Assembly (NCBI RefSeq): GCF_020860125.1
Contig: NZ_JAJBUX010000076.1
Coordinates: forward strand, 1 to 47,068
Length of the DNA stretch: 47,068 nucleotides
Reading direction: 5' to 3'
DNA from: Cloacibacillus sp.
Lineage (GTDB): Bacteria; Synergistota; Synergistia; Synergistales; Synergistaceae
Of this stretch, positions 34,132 through 41,988 are shown piece by piece. Position numbers and translations under genes: made by a program. The stretch's first letter is position 1; every line of letters starts with the position of its first letter. Below the pieces are notes generated by a model. That model was given only the letters and a program-made list of their open reading frames with translations. It was not told the origin of the DNA and did no database searches.

Positions 34132-34160
34132 ATACTAACATCAACGCACAATGTTGTCAA
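34132..34160 (-). promoter_or_regulatory. Promoter of the TRAP/Mop catabolic operon
   Basis: On the minus strand TTGACA (34155-34160), a 17-base spacer, TAGTAT (34132-34137): near-consensus sigma-70 boxes. This implies a leader of roughly 145 bases before dctP. Confidence 0.75.
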
Positions 34161-34255
34161 CGCGGCGCAAAGCGTTTTGATAATTCATTTTTTAATTTTT
34201 TTATATACAAAGGATAATTTTAGAAGGTTTTATTTATTTTATTGTAATATATAAA

Positions 34256-34297
34256 AGGCTATCCTGTAATATTACAAAGTAATAATCAGAATAGCCT
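34256..34297 (-). terminator. Terminator of the IadA-enoyl-CoA hydratase operon
   Basis: AGGCTAT (34256-34262) pairs with ATAGCCT (34291-34297), with an AT-rich inner dyad. Read on the minus strand, TTTTATATATT follows. Confidence 0.65.
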
Positions 34298-34432
34298 AAA
34301 GAAGTCCCGTCATTGATCTCAACAGTAAAGCAGCTAATGAAATGTTAGAACACCTAGAATATTTTTTATCATGAAAAAGAAAACAGCGGAATTATGCCAT
34401 CGCTTTCATCCCATACCGGCGCGTCCTAAAAC

Positions 34433-35212
34433 TTAGCTCCGCCCCCAAAACTCCGGCTTTCTCTTTTCAAAGAAGGCCTTTACTCCCTCTTTGCAGTCTT
34501 CACCGATTATCAGAGCGGCCTGGATATCCTCCTCGGCGCGAAGGATATCTTCCAGCTCTTTACCGCCGTTCAGCAGTTTTTTGGTCTGCGCGAGCGCCAG
34601 CGACGGCTGTTTCGCGAGGCGCGCGGCGAGGGCGGCGGTCTCTTCGCGCAGCTCTCCCTCTTCGGCAAGCGCCGTCACCAGCCCCAGCGCCTGCGCCTCC
34701 TCCGCGGAGAGCGTCTCCGGCAGCATCATCAGCCTTTTCGCGGTCTGAGGGCCCACAAGGCGCGGCAGCAGCAGATTGCCGCCGCAGTCGGATATGAGTC
34801 CGATGGAGGAGAAGGCCTGGGTAAACTTCGCCCGCTTCGAGGCGCAGACAAAGTCGCAGGCGAGCGCGATATTAAAACCGGCGCCGGCCGCCGCGCCGCC
34901 GACCATCGCGATAAAGGGCTTCCGGGAGCGCATGACCGCCGCCGTTATCTCCCCGGCGGCACGTACATATTCGCGCGCCGCCTCATAATCTGACAGCTCT
35001 AATATCGTGCGCAGGTCGCCGCCGGCGCAGAAGGCCTTTCCCTCGCCACAGAGCACGACGACGCGAATGTCGTTATCGTCCTCGCACTCCGCAAGCGCCG
35101 CCTTGAGCGCGGCGCACAGCCCTACGGTCAGGGAATTGAGCGACTCCGGCCTGTTCATCGTCACACAGGCGACAGGCCCCTCTTTCTTTATGATAACTGT
35201 ATTCTCTTTCAT
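34433..35212 (-). CDS. Enoyl-CoA hydratase/isomerase family protein
   Basis: A 259-residue crotonase-fold protein acting on acyl-CoA thioesters. The oxyanion hole is provided by AFCAGGD (60-66) and GAAAGAGFN (106-114). The position usually occupied by the second catalytic Glu of true hydratases reads SDCGG (Asp142), as in PaaG-type isomerases, so a double-bond isomerase is more likely than a hydratase. ATG 35212 has AGGAGGT 8 bases upstream and lies 16 bases after the IadA stop. The pairing with a dipeptidase is not an obvious pathway link. Confidence 0.9.
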   Translation of the reverse strand: MKENTVIIKKEGPVACVTMNRPESLNSLTVGLCAALKAALAECEDDNDIRVVVLCGEGKAFCAGGDLRTILELSDYEAAREYVRAAGEITAAVMRSRKPFIAMVGGAAAGAGFNIALACDFVCASKRAKFTQAFSSIGLISDCGGNLLLPRLVGPQTAKRLMMLPETLSAEEAQALGLVTALAEEGELREETAALAARLAKQPSLALAQTKKLLNGGKELEDILRAEEDIQAALIIGEDCKEGVKAFFEKRKPEFWGRS

Positions 35213-35228
35213 TGTTTCGTACCTCCTG

Positions 35229-36398
35229 TTATTCAAAGGTTCCCTTAACTAGCGGCCTGCCGCCGGACATCATCTTTCTGCCGCGCGCGAAGAGCGTATC
35301 AAGGACGAGGCCGTCGGCCTCCAGCAGGATCAGGTCCGCGTCATACCCCTCTTTTATATGCCCCTTGCCCGGCAGCTTACAATGGTCGGCGGCAGTCGTC
35401 GAGACGACGCGCACCATGGTCTCAAATGGGAGGTCATAGTTCTTCACCGTACTGCGCAGGGTCTCGAAGATAGAGGTAACGCGCCCGATAGTGAGTCCCG
35501 TGAGGTTTCCCGCCTCGTCGAAGGCCGGCATAGAGCCCTGCCCGTCGGAGGAAAATGAGATGCGCTCCGCGGGGACGCCCGCCGCAAGCAGCTCGGAGAG
35601 CGCGCGGCCGCATTCCACCTCGCCCTCTTCAAGGAACTGCGGCGTCGTGCTCGTCGTGAGGTCTACATAGCCGCCCATCGCTCCGTAGCGGCAGGCCTCT
35701 TTGAACAGTTCGGGATTACGGTTCATATGCGTGGGGATGAACTGCGACGGCGGTATCTCCGTCTTGGCGGCGCGGAAGAGGTAATCCAGCCCCGAGGGCG
35801 CGTCCCCGAGATGCACGTTTACGACTCCCGATTTGCCGGAGAGCATCCCGCCGACACGCGCCGCCGCCGCAAGCCTCATAAATTCCTCAAATGTCGGCTG
35901 CGATGAGCGGTGGTCGGAGAGGGCCACCTCGCCGACGCCGATGACCGATTCAAGCAGCGCGATATCGTCGCGGACGCCGCCGCAGAGGCTCTTGACCGGC
36001 AGCTGGTAGGAGCCGGTCATCGCCCAGGCGCTCATGCCCTCGGCGCGTATCGCGTTCGTCTTTGCGATGAGGGCTCCCGTGCTGCGCGTCACGTCGTCGG
36101 TGCCAAGCAGACCGACGACCGTCGTCACGCCGCCCTTTATCATATCGGAGAGGACGAGTTCGGGCGTGCGCGTGGCAAAACCGCCCTCGCCTCCGCCGCC
36201 GGTGACGTGCACATGTCCGTCGACGATTCCGGGGATGAGGATTTTCCCCGCGGCGTCGATTATTTCCAAATCTGGCAAGGTCGCCTCGGCGGGGAAATTT
36301 TTACCGAGCCAGGCGATCTTATCGTGGGATATCAGCAGGGAAGAGATGCCGAGTGGTTCAGGAGCATAAATATCTGCGTTTTTTATAAGTATAAACAT
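35229..36398 (-). CDS. iadA: Isoaspartyl dipeptidase (beta-aspartyl peptidase)
   Basis: A 389-residue cytosolic amidohydrolase cleaving beta-aspartyl dipeptides from damaged proteins. Metal and active-site features are HVHVTGGGGEGGF (His62, His64, Glu71), SDHRSS (161-166), HLGDAP, THMNRNP and SFSSDGQGS. At the position of the carbamylated bridging lysine of the E. coli enzyme (before AISDHRS) this protein has Glu157 (VGEVALSDHRS). A directly coordinating carboxylate could replace the carbamate. It is the first gene of a two-gene unit with the crotonase-family gene and divergent from yfcC, which fits peptide scavenging. Confidence 0.95.
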   Translation of the reverse strand: MFILIKNADIYAPEPLGISSLLISHDKIAWLGKNFPAEATLPDLEIIDAAGKILIPGIVDGHVHVTGGGGEGGFATRTPELVLSDMIKGGVTTVVGLLGTDDVTRSTGALIAKTNAIRAEGMSAWAMTGSYQLPVKSLCGGVRDDIALLESVIGVGEVALSDHRSSQPTFEEFMRLAAAARVGGMLSGKSGVVNVHLGDAPSGLDYLFRAAKTEIPPSQFIPTHMNRNPELFKEACRYGAMGGYVDLTTSTTPQFLEEGEVECGRALSELLAAGVPAERISFSSDGQGSMPAFDEAGNLTGLTIGRVTSIFETLRSTVKNYDLPFETMVRVVSTTAADHCKLPGKGHIKEGYDADLILLEADGLVLDTLFARGRKMMSGGRPLVKGTFE

Positions 36399-36436
36399 AT
36401 TTCATGCCTCTTTTGCTTTTTTGTTTTTATTATATA

Positions 36437-36457
36437 ATATAAAATATCATTTTATAT
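36437..36457. promoter_or_regulatory. Inverted repeat between iadA and yfcC
   Basis: ATATAAAAT (36437-36445) and ATTTTATAT (36449-36457) with a 3-base centre. It overlaps the only strong -10-like box (TATAAT at 36433-36438) for the yfcC-type gene. AT-rich arms limit confidence. Confidence 0.35.
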
Positions 36458-36499
36458 GAGATATTTAAAAATACATATCACAATGGAGGAATTGTAATC

Positions 36500-38005
36500 A
36501 TGGCGCAAAACAGGACACGGTGGATACCGGATACCTACATTATCATCTTTTTTGTCGTTCTCTTCGCCGCGCTTTTGACATGGACCGTACCGGTGGGAAA
36601 GTTTGAGACTCACGAGATAACTTACACTATGGGCAGCTCCGAGAAGAGCCGCAGCGTGCTCGTGCCGGAGTCGTTCCAGTATGAGCTCGGCAAAGACGGC
36701 AAGCCTGTAATGAACGGCGTAAAGCTCTTCGAGCCCTACGGAGAGACCGGCGTCCTCAACTATGCATTTGAGGGGCTCGTCTCGGGAGACAAATGGGGCT
36801 CGGCCGTCGGCGTCGTCGCCTTCATCCTCATCGTCGGCGGTGCCTTCGGCATCGTCCTCCGAACCGGCGCGATTGAATCGGGTATGAAGCGCATGATAAA
36901 GAAGACAAAGGGCATGGATACGCTGATAATCCCCGTGCTTTTCTTTCTTTTCTCTCTCGGCGGAGCCGTCTTCGGCATGGGCGAGGAGGCTATCCCCTTT
37001 GTTTTTATCGTCGTCCCCGTTGTGATCGCGCTCGGCTACGACTCGATAGTGGCAGTGATGATCACCTACTGCGCGACACAGATCGGCTTCGGCGCTTCGT
37101 GGATGAACCCCTTCAGCGTCGCGATCGCGCAGGGCATCGCGCAGATACCGGTGCTCTCCGGCTCCGGCTTCCGCATCTTCATGTGGTTCTTCTTCACCCT
37201 GCTCGGCATGCTCTATACCTGGCGCTACGCAGTAAAGATACGCAAAGATCCCTCTCTTTCGCCGGTCCGTGAATCCGACAACTATTTCCGCGAAGAGCTG
37301 GAAGCGGCGGGCGAGACGGACGAGAGGTTCGGCCTCGGCGACATTCTCGTGATCCTCACGATCGCGCTCGGCATGGTCTGGACCATCTGGGGCGTCGTCG
37401 AAAAAGGATACTTTATACCGGAGATAGCTTCGCAGTTTTTCGTCATGGGCCTCGTCTCCGGCATCATCGGCGTCATATTCAAACTCAACGGTATGAGGGT
37501 CAACGATATCGCCGTCTCCTTCAGAGCGGGAGCATCCGACCTTCTCGGCGCGGCAATCGTCGTCGGCATGGCAAAGGGCATCATCCTCGTGCTCGGCGGA
37601 GATTCGCCGACGGTGCCGACGGTGCTTAACACCGTGCTCCACAATGTCGGGCTGATGATCTCCGGACTCTCGCCGGTGATCTCTGCCTGGCTGATGTATC
37701 TCTTCCAGTCGGTATTCAACTTCTTCGTCGTCTCCGGTTCCGGACAGGCAGCGCTGACGATGCCTCTGATGGCGCCGCTCGCGGATATCGCCGGCGTAAC
37801 GCGTCAGGTCGCGGTGCTCGCCTTCCAGCTCGGCGACGGCTTCACGAACCTCATCGTCCCGACCTCGGCGGTCATGATGGCCTCGATCGGCGCCGCCCGC
37901 ATCGACTGGGCCACCTGGGCGAAATGGCAGATAAAGTTCCAGGGCATTCTCTTCCTCTGCGGTTCTCTCTTTGTCATCGCAGCCGTCGTCGTCGGATTTA
38001 ATTAA
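36500..38005 (+). CDS. YfcC/ArcD-type basic amino acid or carboxylate carrier
   Basis: A 501-residue inner-membrane carrier of the YfcC family (C4-dicarboxylate anaerobic carrier superfamily, which includes arginine/ornithine exchangers). It has about 12 hydrophobic segments. The start has TWTVPVGKFE followed by a roughly 40-residue polar loop, then FGMGEEAIPFVFIVVPV, IGFGASWMNPFSVAIAQGIAQ and SVFNFFVVSGSGQAALTMP, all family hallmarks. GGAGGAAT precedes the ATG. It is monocistronic with its own terminator and divergent from iadA, possibly serving uptake of peptide-derived amino acids. Confidence 0.92.
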   Translation: MAQNRTRWIPDTYIIIFFVVLFAALLTWTVPVGKFETHEITYTMGSSEKSRSVLVPESFQYELGKDGKPVMNGVKLFEPYGETGVLNYAFEGLVSGDKWGSAVGVVAFILIVGGAFGIVLRTGAIESGMKRMIKKTKGMDTLIIPVLFFLFSLGGAVFGMGEEAIPFVFIVVPVVIALGYDSIVAVMITYCATQIGFGASWMNPFSVAIAQGIAQIPVLSGSGFRIFMWFFFTLLGMLYTWRYAVKIRKDPSLSPVRESDNYFREELEAAGETDERFGLGDILVILTIALGMVWTIWGVVEKGYFIPEIASQFFVMGLVSGIIGVIFKLNGMRVNDIAVSFRAGASDLLGAAIVVGMAKGIILVLGGDSPTVPTVLNTVLHNVGLMISGLSPVISAWLMYLFQSVFNFFVVSGSGQAALTMPLMAPLADIAGVTRQVAVLAFQLGDGFTNLIVPTSAVMMASIGAARIDWATWAKWQIKFQGILFLCGSLFVIAAVVVGFN

Positions 38006-38029
38006 AAATAAAACGCAGCTCTGCTTCGG

Positions 38030-38054
38030 GGAGCCTTTTCGCGCGAAAGGCTCC
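38030..38054 (+). terminator. Terminator of the yfcC-type gene
   Basis: GGAGCCTTT (38030-38038) pairs with AAAGGCTCC (38046-38054), then TTTTTA. It lies 25 bases after the stop. Confidence 0.92.
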
Positions 38055-38171
38055 TTTTTAATGATTTTTGTTCTTAATAAAACAAGGTATTAAAGGCGAA
38101 CCTGCGTCAAAATTATAATGCTATGCCGTATTTGGCAATAAAACATACCTAAAAATGGATAACTTTCTTTC

Positions 38172-38200
38172 TTGACCGTTATCAGCCGCAGTGCTATATT
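38172..38200 (+). promoter_or_regulatory. Promoter of cstA
   Basis: TTGACC (38172-38177), a 17-base spacer, TATATT (38195-38200), 49 bases before the start codon. Confidence 0.75.
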
Positions 38201-38249
38201 TTCACAAGATAGAGTATCTTTTATTAACTCTTTAGAGAGGTGATTTTTT

Positions 38250-39722
38250 ATGTTGACGTTTTTTATTGCACTTTTAACGTTGGTTGTAGGGTTTTTGACA
38301 TATTCGGTCGTCGTGGAAAGGCTTCTGCCTCCTGACGACAGAGAGACGCCCGCAATCGCCCATCCGGACGGCGTCGACTATCTGCCGCTCCCCATATGGA
38401 AATCCTTCCTCATCCAGCTGCTGAACATCGCGGGATTAGGACCTATCTTCGGCGCCCTCTCCGGCGCTCTCTGGGGACCGGTCGTCTACTTCTGGATCGT
38501 CTTCGGTACGATTTTCGCCGGCGGCGTGCATGACTATTTCTCCGGTATGCTCTCGGAGCGCCATAACGGCGCGAGCATCTCCGAAATAGTCGGAATCTAC
38601 CTCGGCCCGCAGATGAAGACGGTCATGCGTATCTTCGCGGTGGTGCTGCTGGTACTCGTTGGAACGACATTCTCGACGGGACCGGCCGGACTTCTGGCGC
38701 TTCTTACGCCAAAATCGCTCAACGTCACCTTCTGGCTGGCAATCATTCTTGTCTATTATTTCCTCGCCACGCTCCTGCCGATAGACAAGATAATAGGGCG
38801 CTTCTACCCCTTCTTCGGCGCGGCGCTGATCGTCATGTGCGTGGGAGTCGGCGGCGGCCTTGTGGTACGGGGATATGAGCTGCCGGAGATGTGGAACAGC
38901 TTCGCGAACCTCCATCCGCGCGCGCTTCCAATATGGCCGCTGATGTTTATCACCGTCGCCTGCGGAGCGATTTCTGGCTTCCACGCGACACAGTCGCCGA
39001 TGATGGCGCGCTGCATAACGAGCGAATATCAGGGACGCAAGGTATTCTACGGAGCGATGGTCGCCGAAGGCGTCATCGCGCTGATATGGGCCGCAGCCGG
39101 CGTCAGCGTTTACAACGGCACACAGGGACTTTGGGACGCGACCACCAGCCTCGCCGGACAGTCGGCGCTCGTTTATGACATCTGCATCAGGGTGCTCGGC
39201 CCCGTGGGCGGCGTGCTCGCGATGATCGGCGTCATCGTCTGCCCGATAACATCCGGCGACACCGCATTCCGCTCCGCGCGACTCACGCTTGCCGACTGGT
39301 TCGGCATCGACCAGAAGCCTCGCACGAAGCGTCTGCTGCTCTCCGTCCCGCTCCTTCTCTGCGGCGCGCTGCTTTCAAATATGAACTTCCAGGTCATCTG
39401 GCGCTACTTCTCATGGTCAAACCAGACCCTCGCGATGATCGCCCTCTGGGCGGCAGCGGTGTTCCTCTGCAAGGTACACCACAACTTCTGGCCGCTCGCG
39501 ATACCAGCGACCTTCATGTCGGCTGTATCAAGTACATATATCCTTGTGGCCCCCGAAGGTTTCGGCCCGATGATCTCAAAGATGGTCTCCGGCGAGACCC
39601 TCACGGGAGCGGCGGCGATCGACGCGGCCGCCAAGGTCGGCTATCCAGTCGGCATCGCTTTCGCCGCGCTCTGCTTCGCGATCTTCTGGTTCAAATGCAT
39701 CCGCACCAACGCCGCTGAATAA
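38250..39722 (+). CDS. cstA: Carbon starvation protein A (CstA), short form
   Basis: A 490-residue multi-span transporter of the CstA family, peptide or pyruvate carriers in other bacteria. Hallmarks include LLNIAGLGPIFGALSGALWG, DYFSGMLSERHNGASISEIVG, CGAISGFHATQSPMMARC and CPITSGDTAFRSARLTLAD. It is clearly shorter than the roughly 700-residue E. coli protein, lacking its C-terminal extra helices, as is common in anaerobes. GAGAGGTGA lies before the ATG. It has its own promoter and terminator; peptide or pyruvate uptake is likely. Confidence 0.95.
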   Translation: MLTFFIALLTLVVGFLTYSVVVERLLPPDDRETPAIAHPDGVDYLPLPIWKSFLIQLLNIAGLGPIFGALSGALWGPVVYFWIVFGTIFAGGVHDYFSGMLSERHNGASISEIVGIYLGPQMKTVMRIFAVVLLVLVGTTFSTGPAGLLALLTPKSLNVTFWLAIILVYYFLATLLPIDKIIGRFYPFFGAALIVMCVGVGGGLVVRGYELPEMWNSFANLHPRALPIWPLMFITVACGAISGFHATQSPMMARCITSEYQGRKVFYGAMVAEGVIALIWAAAGVSVYNGTQGLWDATTSLAGQSALVYDICIRVLGPVGGVLAMIGVIVCPITSGDTAFRSARLTLADWFGIDQKPRTKRLLLSVPLLLCGALLSNMNFQVIWRYFSWSNQTLAMIALWAAAVFLCKVHHNFWPLAIPATFMSAVSSTYILVAPEGFGPMISKMVSGETLTGAAAIDAAAKVGYPVGIAFAALCFAIFWFKCIRTNAAE

Positions 39723-39758
39723 GAACAGGGCATATACGACAGCGATATAAAAAACCTG

Positions 39759-39784
39759 ACCCCGGCCCGTTACTAGGCCGGGGT
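39759..39784 (+). terminator. Terminator of cstA
   Basis: ACCCCGGCC (39759-39767) pairs with GGCCGGGGT (39776-39784), followed by a short TT run. Confidence 0.8.
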
Positions 39785-39934
39785 TTATAACAGGCAAATT
39801 TGCTTACCTTTTCAATAATTCAGCTGTTTTTTTAGTTAAACCATGGTTTTTACGCTTTTGCCGCCGGCCTTAACTCTGTAAACTTAACGTTATAATAAGT
39901 TTATATATAAATATCGCTTATAGGAGTGGACAAA

Positions 39935-40534
39935 ATGATCGACAAAAAAGCGGCAGCAGACCATAAAATAACCGAACTCATCGCCGAGCGCTGGAGCCCG
40001 CGCGCCTTCTCAGATAAAAAACTCGAACCGGAAAAGATACTCTCCCTCTTCGAAGCGGCGCGCTGGGCCCCCTCCGCCTTCAACGAACAGCCTTGGCGCT
40101 TCATCACAGCCTTCAAGAGCGACCCGCAGGAATTTGAGAAGATGCTCTCCTGCCTCGCAAAATCCAATCAGGTATGGGCAAAGAGGGCGCAGATGCTTAT
40201 CATTCTCGTAGTAAAAAATAAATTCGACTACAACGGTAAGCCTAACCGCTGGGCCATGCATGACTGCGGGCTCGCGCTGGAAAACCTTCTGCTTGAGGCC
40301 GCCGCGCAGGGCCTGCAGGGACATCCGATGGCAGGATTCTCCACGGACGCCGTACGCGAAACTTACGGCGTGCCCGAAGACTACGAACCGCTGGCCGCCG
40401 TCGCCGTAGGTTACGTGGGAGAACCGGAGCTGCTTGAGGGCGAGCTCAGAGACCGCGAGCTTGACAAGCGCGAACGCCTGCCGCTGGACGGCTTCGTCTT
40501 CGAGGGTAAATGGCGGCAGCCAATCAAAAAATAG
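39935..40534 (+). CDS. Nitroreductase-family flavoprotein
   Basis: A 199-residue FMN enzyme of the nitroreductase fold, reducing nitro compounds, quinones or similar with NAD(P)H. Seen are the FMN-phosphate motif ERWSPRAFSDKK (about 19-30), EAARWAPSAFNEQPWRF, and HDCGLALENLLLEAAAQGL near the dimer interface. ATG 39935 has AGGAG 8 bases upstream; the GTG at 39926 overlaps that site. It is monocistronic, ending in a hairpin. The physiological substrate is unknown. Confidence 0.92.
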   Translation: MIDKKAAADHKITELIAERWSPRAFSDKKLEPEKILSLFEAARWAPSAFNEQPWRFITAFKSDPQEFEKMLSCLAKSNQVWAKRAQMLIILVVKNKFDYNGKPNRWAMHDCGLALENLLLEAAAQGLQGHPMAGFSTDAVRETYGVPEDYEPLAAVAVGYVGEPELLEGELRDRELDKRERLPLDGFVFEGKWRQPIKK

Positions 40535-40560
40535 GGCCTTCGGCGAACAAGCATATTCTT

Positions 40561-40590
40561 AAGTGACGCAGTAGGCTGCGTCACTTTTTG
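40561..40590 (+). terminator. Terminator of the nitroreductase gene
   Basis: A perfect 11-bp stem AAGTGACGCAG (40561-40571) with CTGCGTCACTT (40576-40586), loop TAGG, then TTTG. Confidence 0.92.
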
Positions 40591-40650
40591 TCTTTAAAGC
40601 CGCGCTTGGGTATAATATAAAAAAACAGGATTGATGGAAGGCGAGAATGT

Positions 40651-41292
40651 ATGAAGATAGTGAAGGCCGTCCTCGTGGCGATGGCATTGGTGATCATCGC
40701 CGCCCCGCTCCCCTCGGAGGCGCTGATTTCGCATGCGGAGGCTAAGAGGATATGGAACAAGGTGGCGGAACCGACGGCGCTGACCGCGTTGCCGTTTTAT
40801 ATAAAAGACGAAAAGACGCCGAACGCCTGGGTGACAAACGGAGAATCCGTAACGGTAACCACCGGCCTGCTGGATATACTCGACACCGAGGCCGAGCTTT
40901 ACGCCGTATTCGCCCATGAGGCGGGACACGTCAAACTCAACCATCTCCACAAAAGCGCCTCACGCAGCGCCGGACTCTCAATCGCGGCGGCGGTCCTCGG
41001 ACAGCTGCTGGGCGGTAATATTGCCGGCACCGCCGTCAATGTCGGCGCTAACCTTGTAAATTCGGGCTGGAGCCGCGAACAGGAGATCGAGGCGGACGAC
41101 TACTCCGTGGAGCTCGCCGTCAAAATGGGAGAGGACCCCGTCGGCATGTACAGCGCGATCAGTAAGCTCGCGAAAATAAACAATACTCAGCCAAGCGGCT
41201 TCAATTCACACCCGCCGGACGACCGCCGGCTCACCCACATAAAAAACAAAATCCTCGAACTAAAGCCCCACGCCAAGTTCCCGGAAAATTAG
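40651..41292 (+). CDS. M48-family metalloprotease, exported
   Basis: A 213-residue zinc peptidase. A signal peptide (about 1-24) ends near PLPSEA, so it acts in the periplasm. The zinc site is HEAGH at about 90-94 and the third ligand is Glu in EIEADDYSVEL. Next is the SHPPDDRR motif typical of the BepA/LoiP-like branch. It is much shorter than BepA and lacks TPR repeats, resembling LoiP-type proteins. A GGAAGG site lies before the ATG. It likely works in outer-membrane protein quality control. Monocistronic. Confidence 0.92.
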   Translation: MKIVKAVLVAMALVIIAAPLPSEALISHAEAKRIWNKVAEPTALTALPFYIKDEKTPNAWVTNGESVTVTTGLLDILDTEAELYAVFAHEAGHVKLNHLHKSASRSAGLSIAAAVLGQLLGGNIAGTAVNVGANLVNSGWSREQEIEADDYSVELAVKMGEDPVGMYSAISKLAKINNTQPSGFNSHPPDDRRLTHIKNKILELKPHAKFPEN

Positions 41293-41311
41293 GACTTACG
41301 ACTTACATAGA

Positions 41312-41345
41312 GGCCCCTGATAAAACCGCGAATTTATCAGGGGCC
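41312..41345. terminator. Hairpin between convergent M48 protease and ppnP genes
   Basis: A perfect 13-bp stem (41312-41324 with 41333-41345, arm GGCCCCTGATAAA). T-tracts are poor on both sides. Confidence 0.7.
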
Positions 41346-41433
41346 GTCGTCAATACAAAACAGCCGCAGCGTGCGAAAGATAACTCTCAGCACGCCGGGC
41401 AAAAACTTTATGTCAGCGTCATATAATCGGGAA

Positions 41434-41754
41434 TCAGGCCTTTACGTAGGAGCAGACATACTGCACGGGCACGTAGCAGCGGAAACCGAACTTGCTGTTC
41501 GCCGGTATATTGAAGGTCTCGCCAGCCTTGAGCTCCTGCCACTCGGAGGAACCGGGAAGCAGCACCTGGCAGACGCCATCGGTGAGATCCATGATCTCCG
41601 CGTCGCCCGTTCCGAACTCATACTCGCCTGGGAGGAAGAGGCCGAGCGTTTTGCGGTCGCCGTTTTCCATATAAACAGTGTGGCTGACTACTTTTCCGTC
41701 AAAATATACATTCGCCTTAGCTATCGCTGTTACATTTTCCAACTTTTCGATCAT
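41434..41754 (-). CDS. ppnP: Pyrimidine/purine nucleoside phosphorylase (PpnP)
   Basis: A 106-residue cupin-fold protein (old DUF1255) that phosphorolyses several nucleosides to base and ribose-1-phosphate. It is slightly longer than the 94-residue E. coli enzyme. VYFDGKVVSHTVYMENGDRKTLG, cut by the family's GEYEFGT strand, and AGETFNIPANSKF are conserved. ATG 41754 follows AGGAGGG; the frame continues to 41811 without a better site. It is divergent from nudC and probably used for nucleoside salvage. Confidence 0.93.
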   Translation of the reverse strand: MIEKLENVTAIAKANVYFDGKVVSHTVYMENGDRKTLGLFLPGEYEFGTGDAEIMDLTDGVCQVLLPGSSEWQELKAGETFNIPANSKFGFRCYVPVQYVCSYVKA

Positions 41755-41988
41755 TATAAAACCCTCCTGAAAGTTTTTGCCTGTGGACAAAATACGCCAG
41801 GCGGCTCCCAACCTTTACGCCTCCGCTCAAACAAACCGGCAGACGGTGAGAACGAACGGATGCTCCGCCCCTTAAAGACATATTTAATCAACGGCTTACC
41901 ATAAATGATAGTGTTCTTTTTGGCATAAGTCCAGTAAAATAAATAATTATGACCGCTAACATCATATAAGACGAGGGAAGGCTTCGGA

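Larger units (their letters stand above)
33980..34432. other. 453-base intergenic region: operon promoter, operator and terminator
   Basis: Contains the TRAP operon promoter (34132-34160), an imperfect dyad (34102-34115) and the terminator of the enoyl-CoA hydratase unit (34256-34297). Between 34310 and 34375 a short open stretch ends in NEMLEHLEYFLS and a stop, with no start or ribosome site; it looks like a coding remnant at best. Confidence 0.55.

Noticed and set aside
36452..37642. Minus-strand open frame of 396 codons opposite the YfcC-type gene
   Set aside because: Antisense shadow, extremely rich in Asp, Glu and His, with no family motif; the plus-strand carrier is certain.
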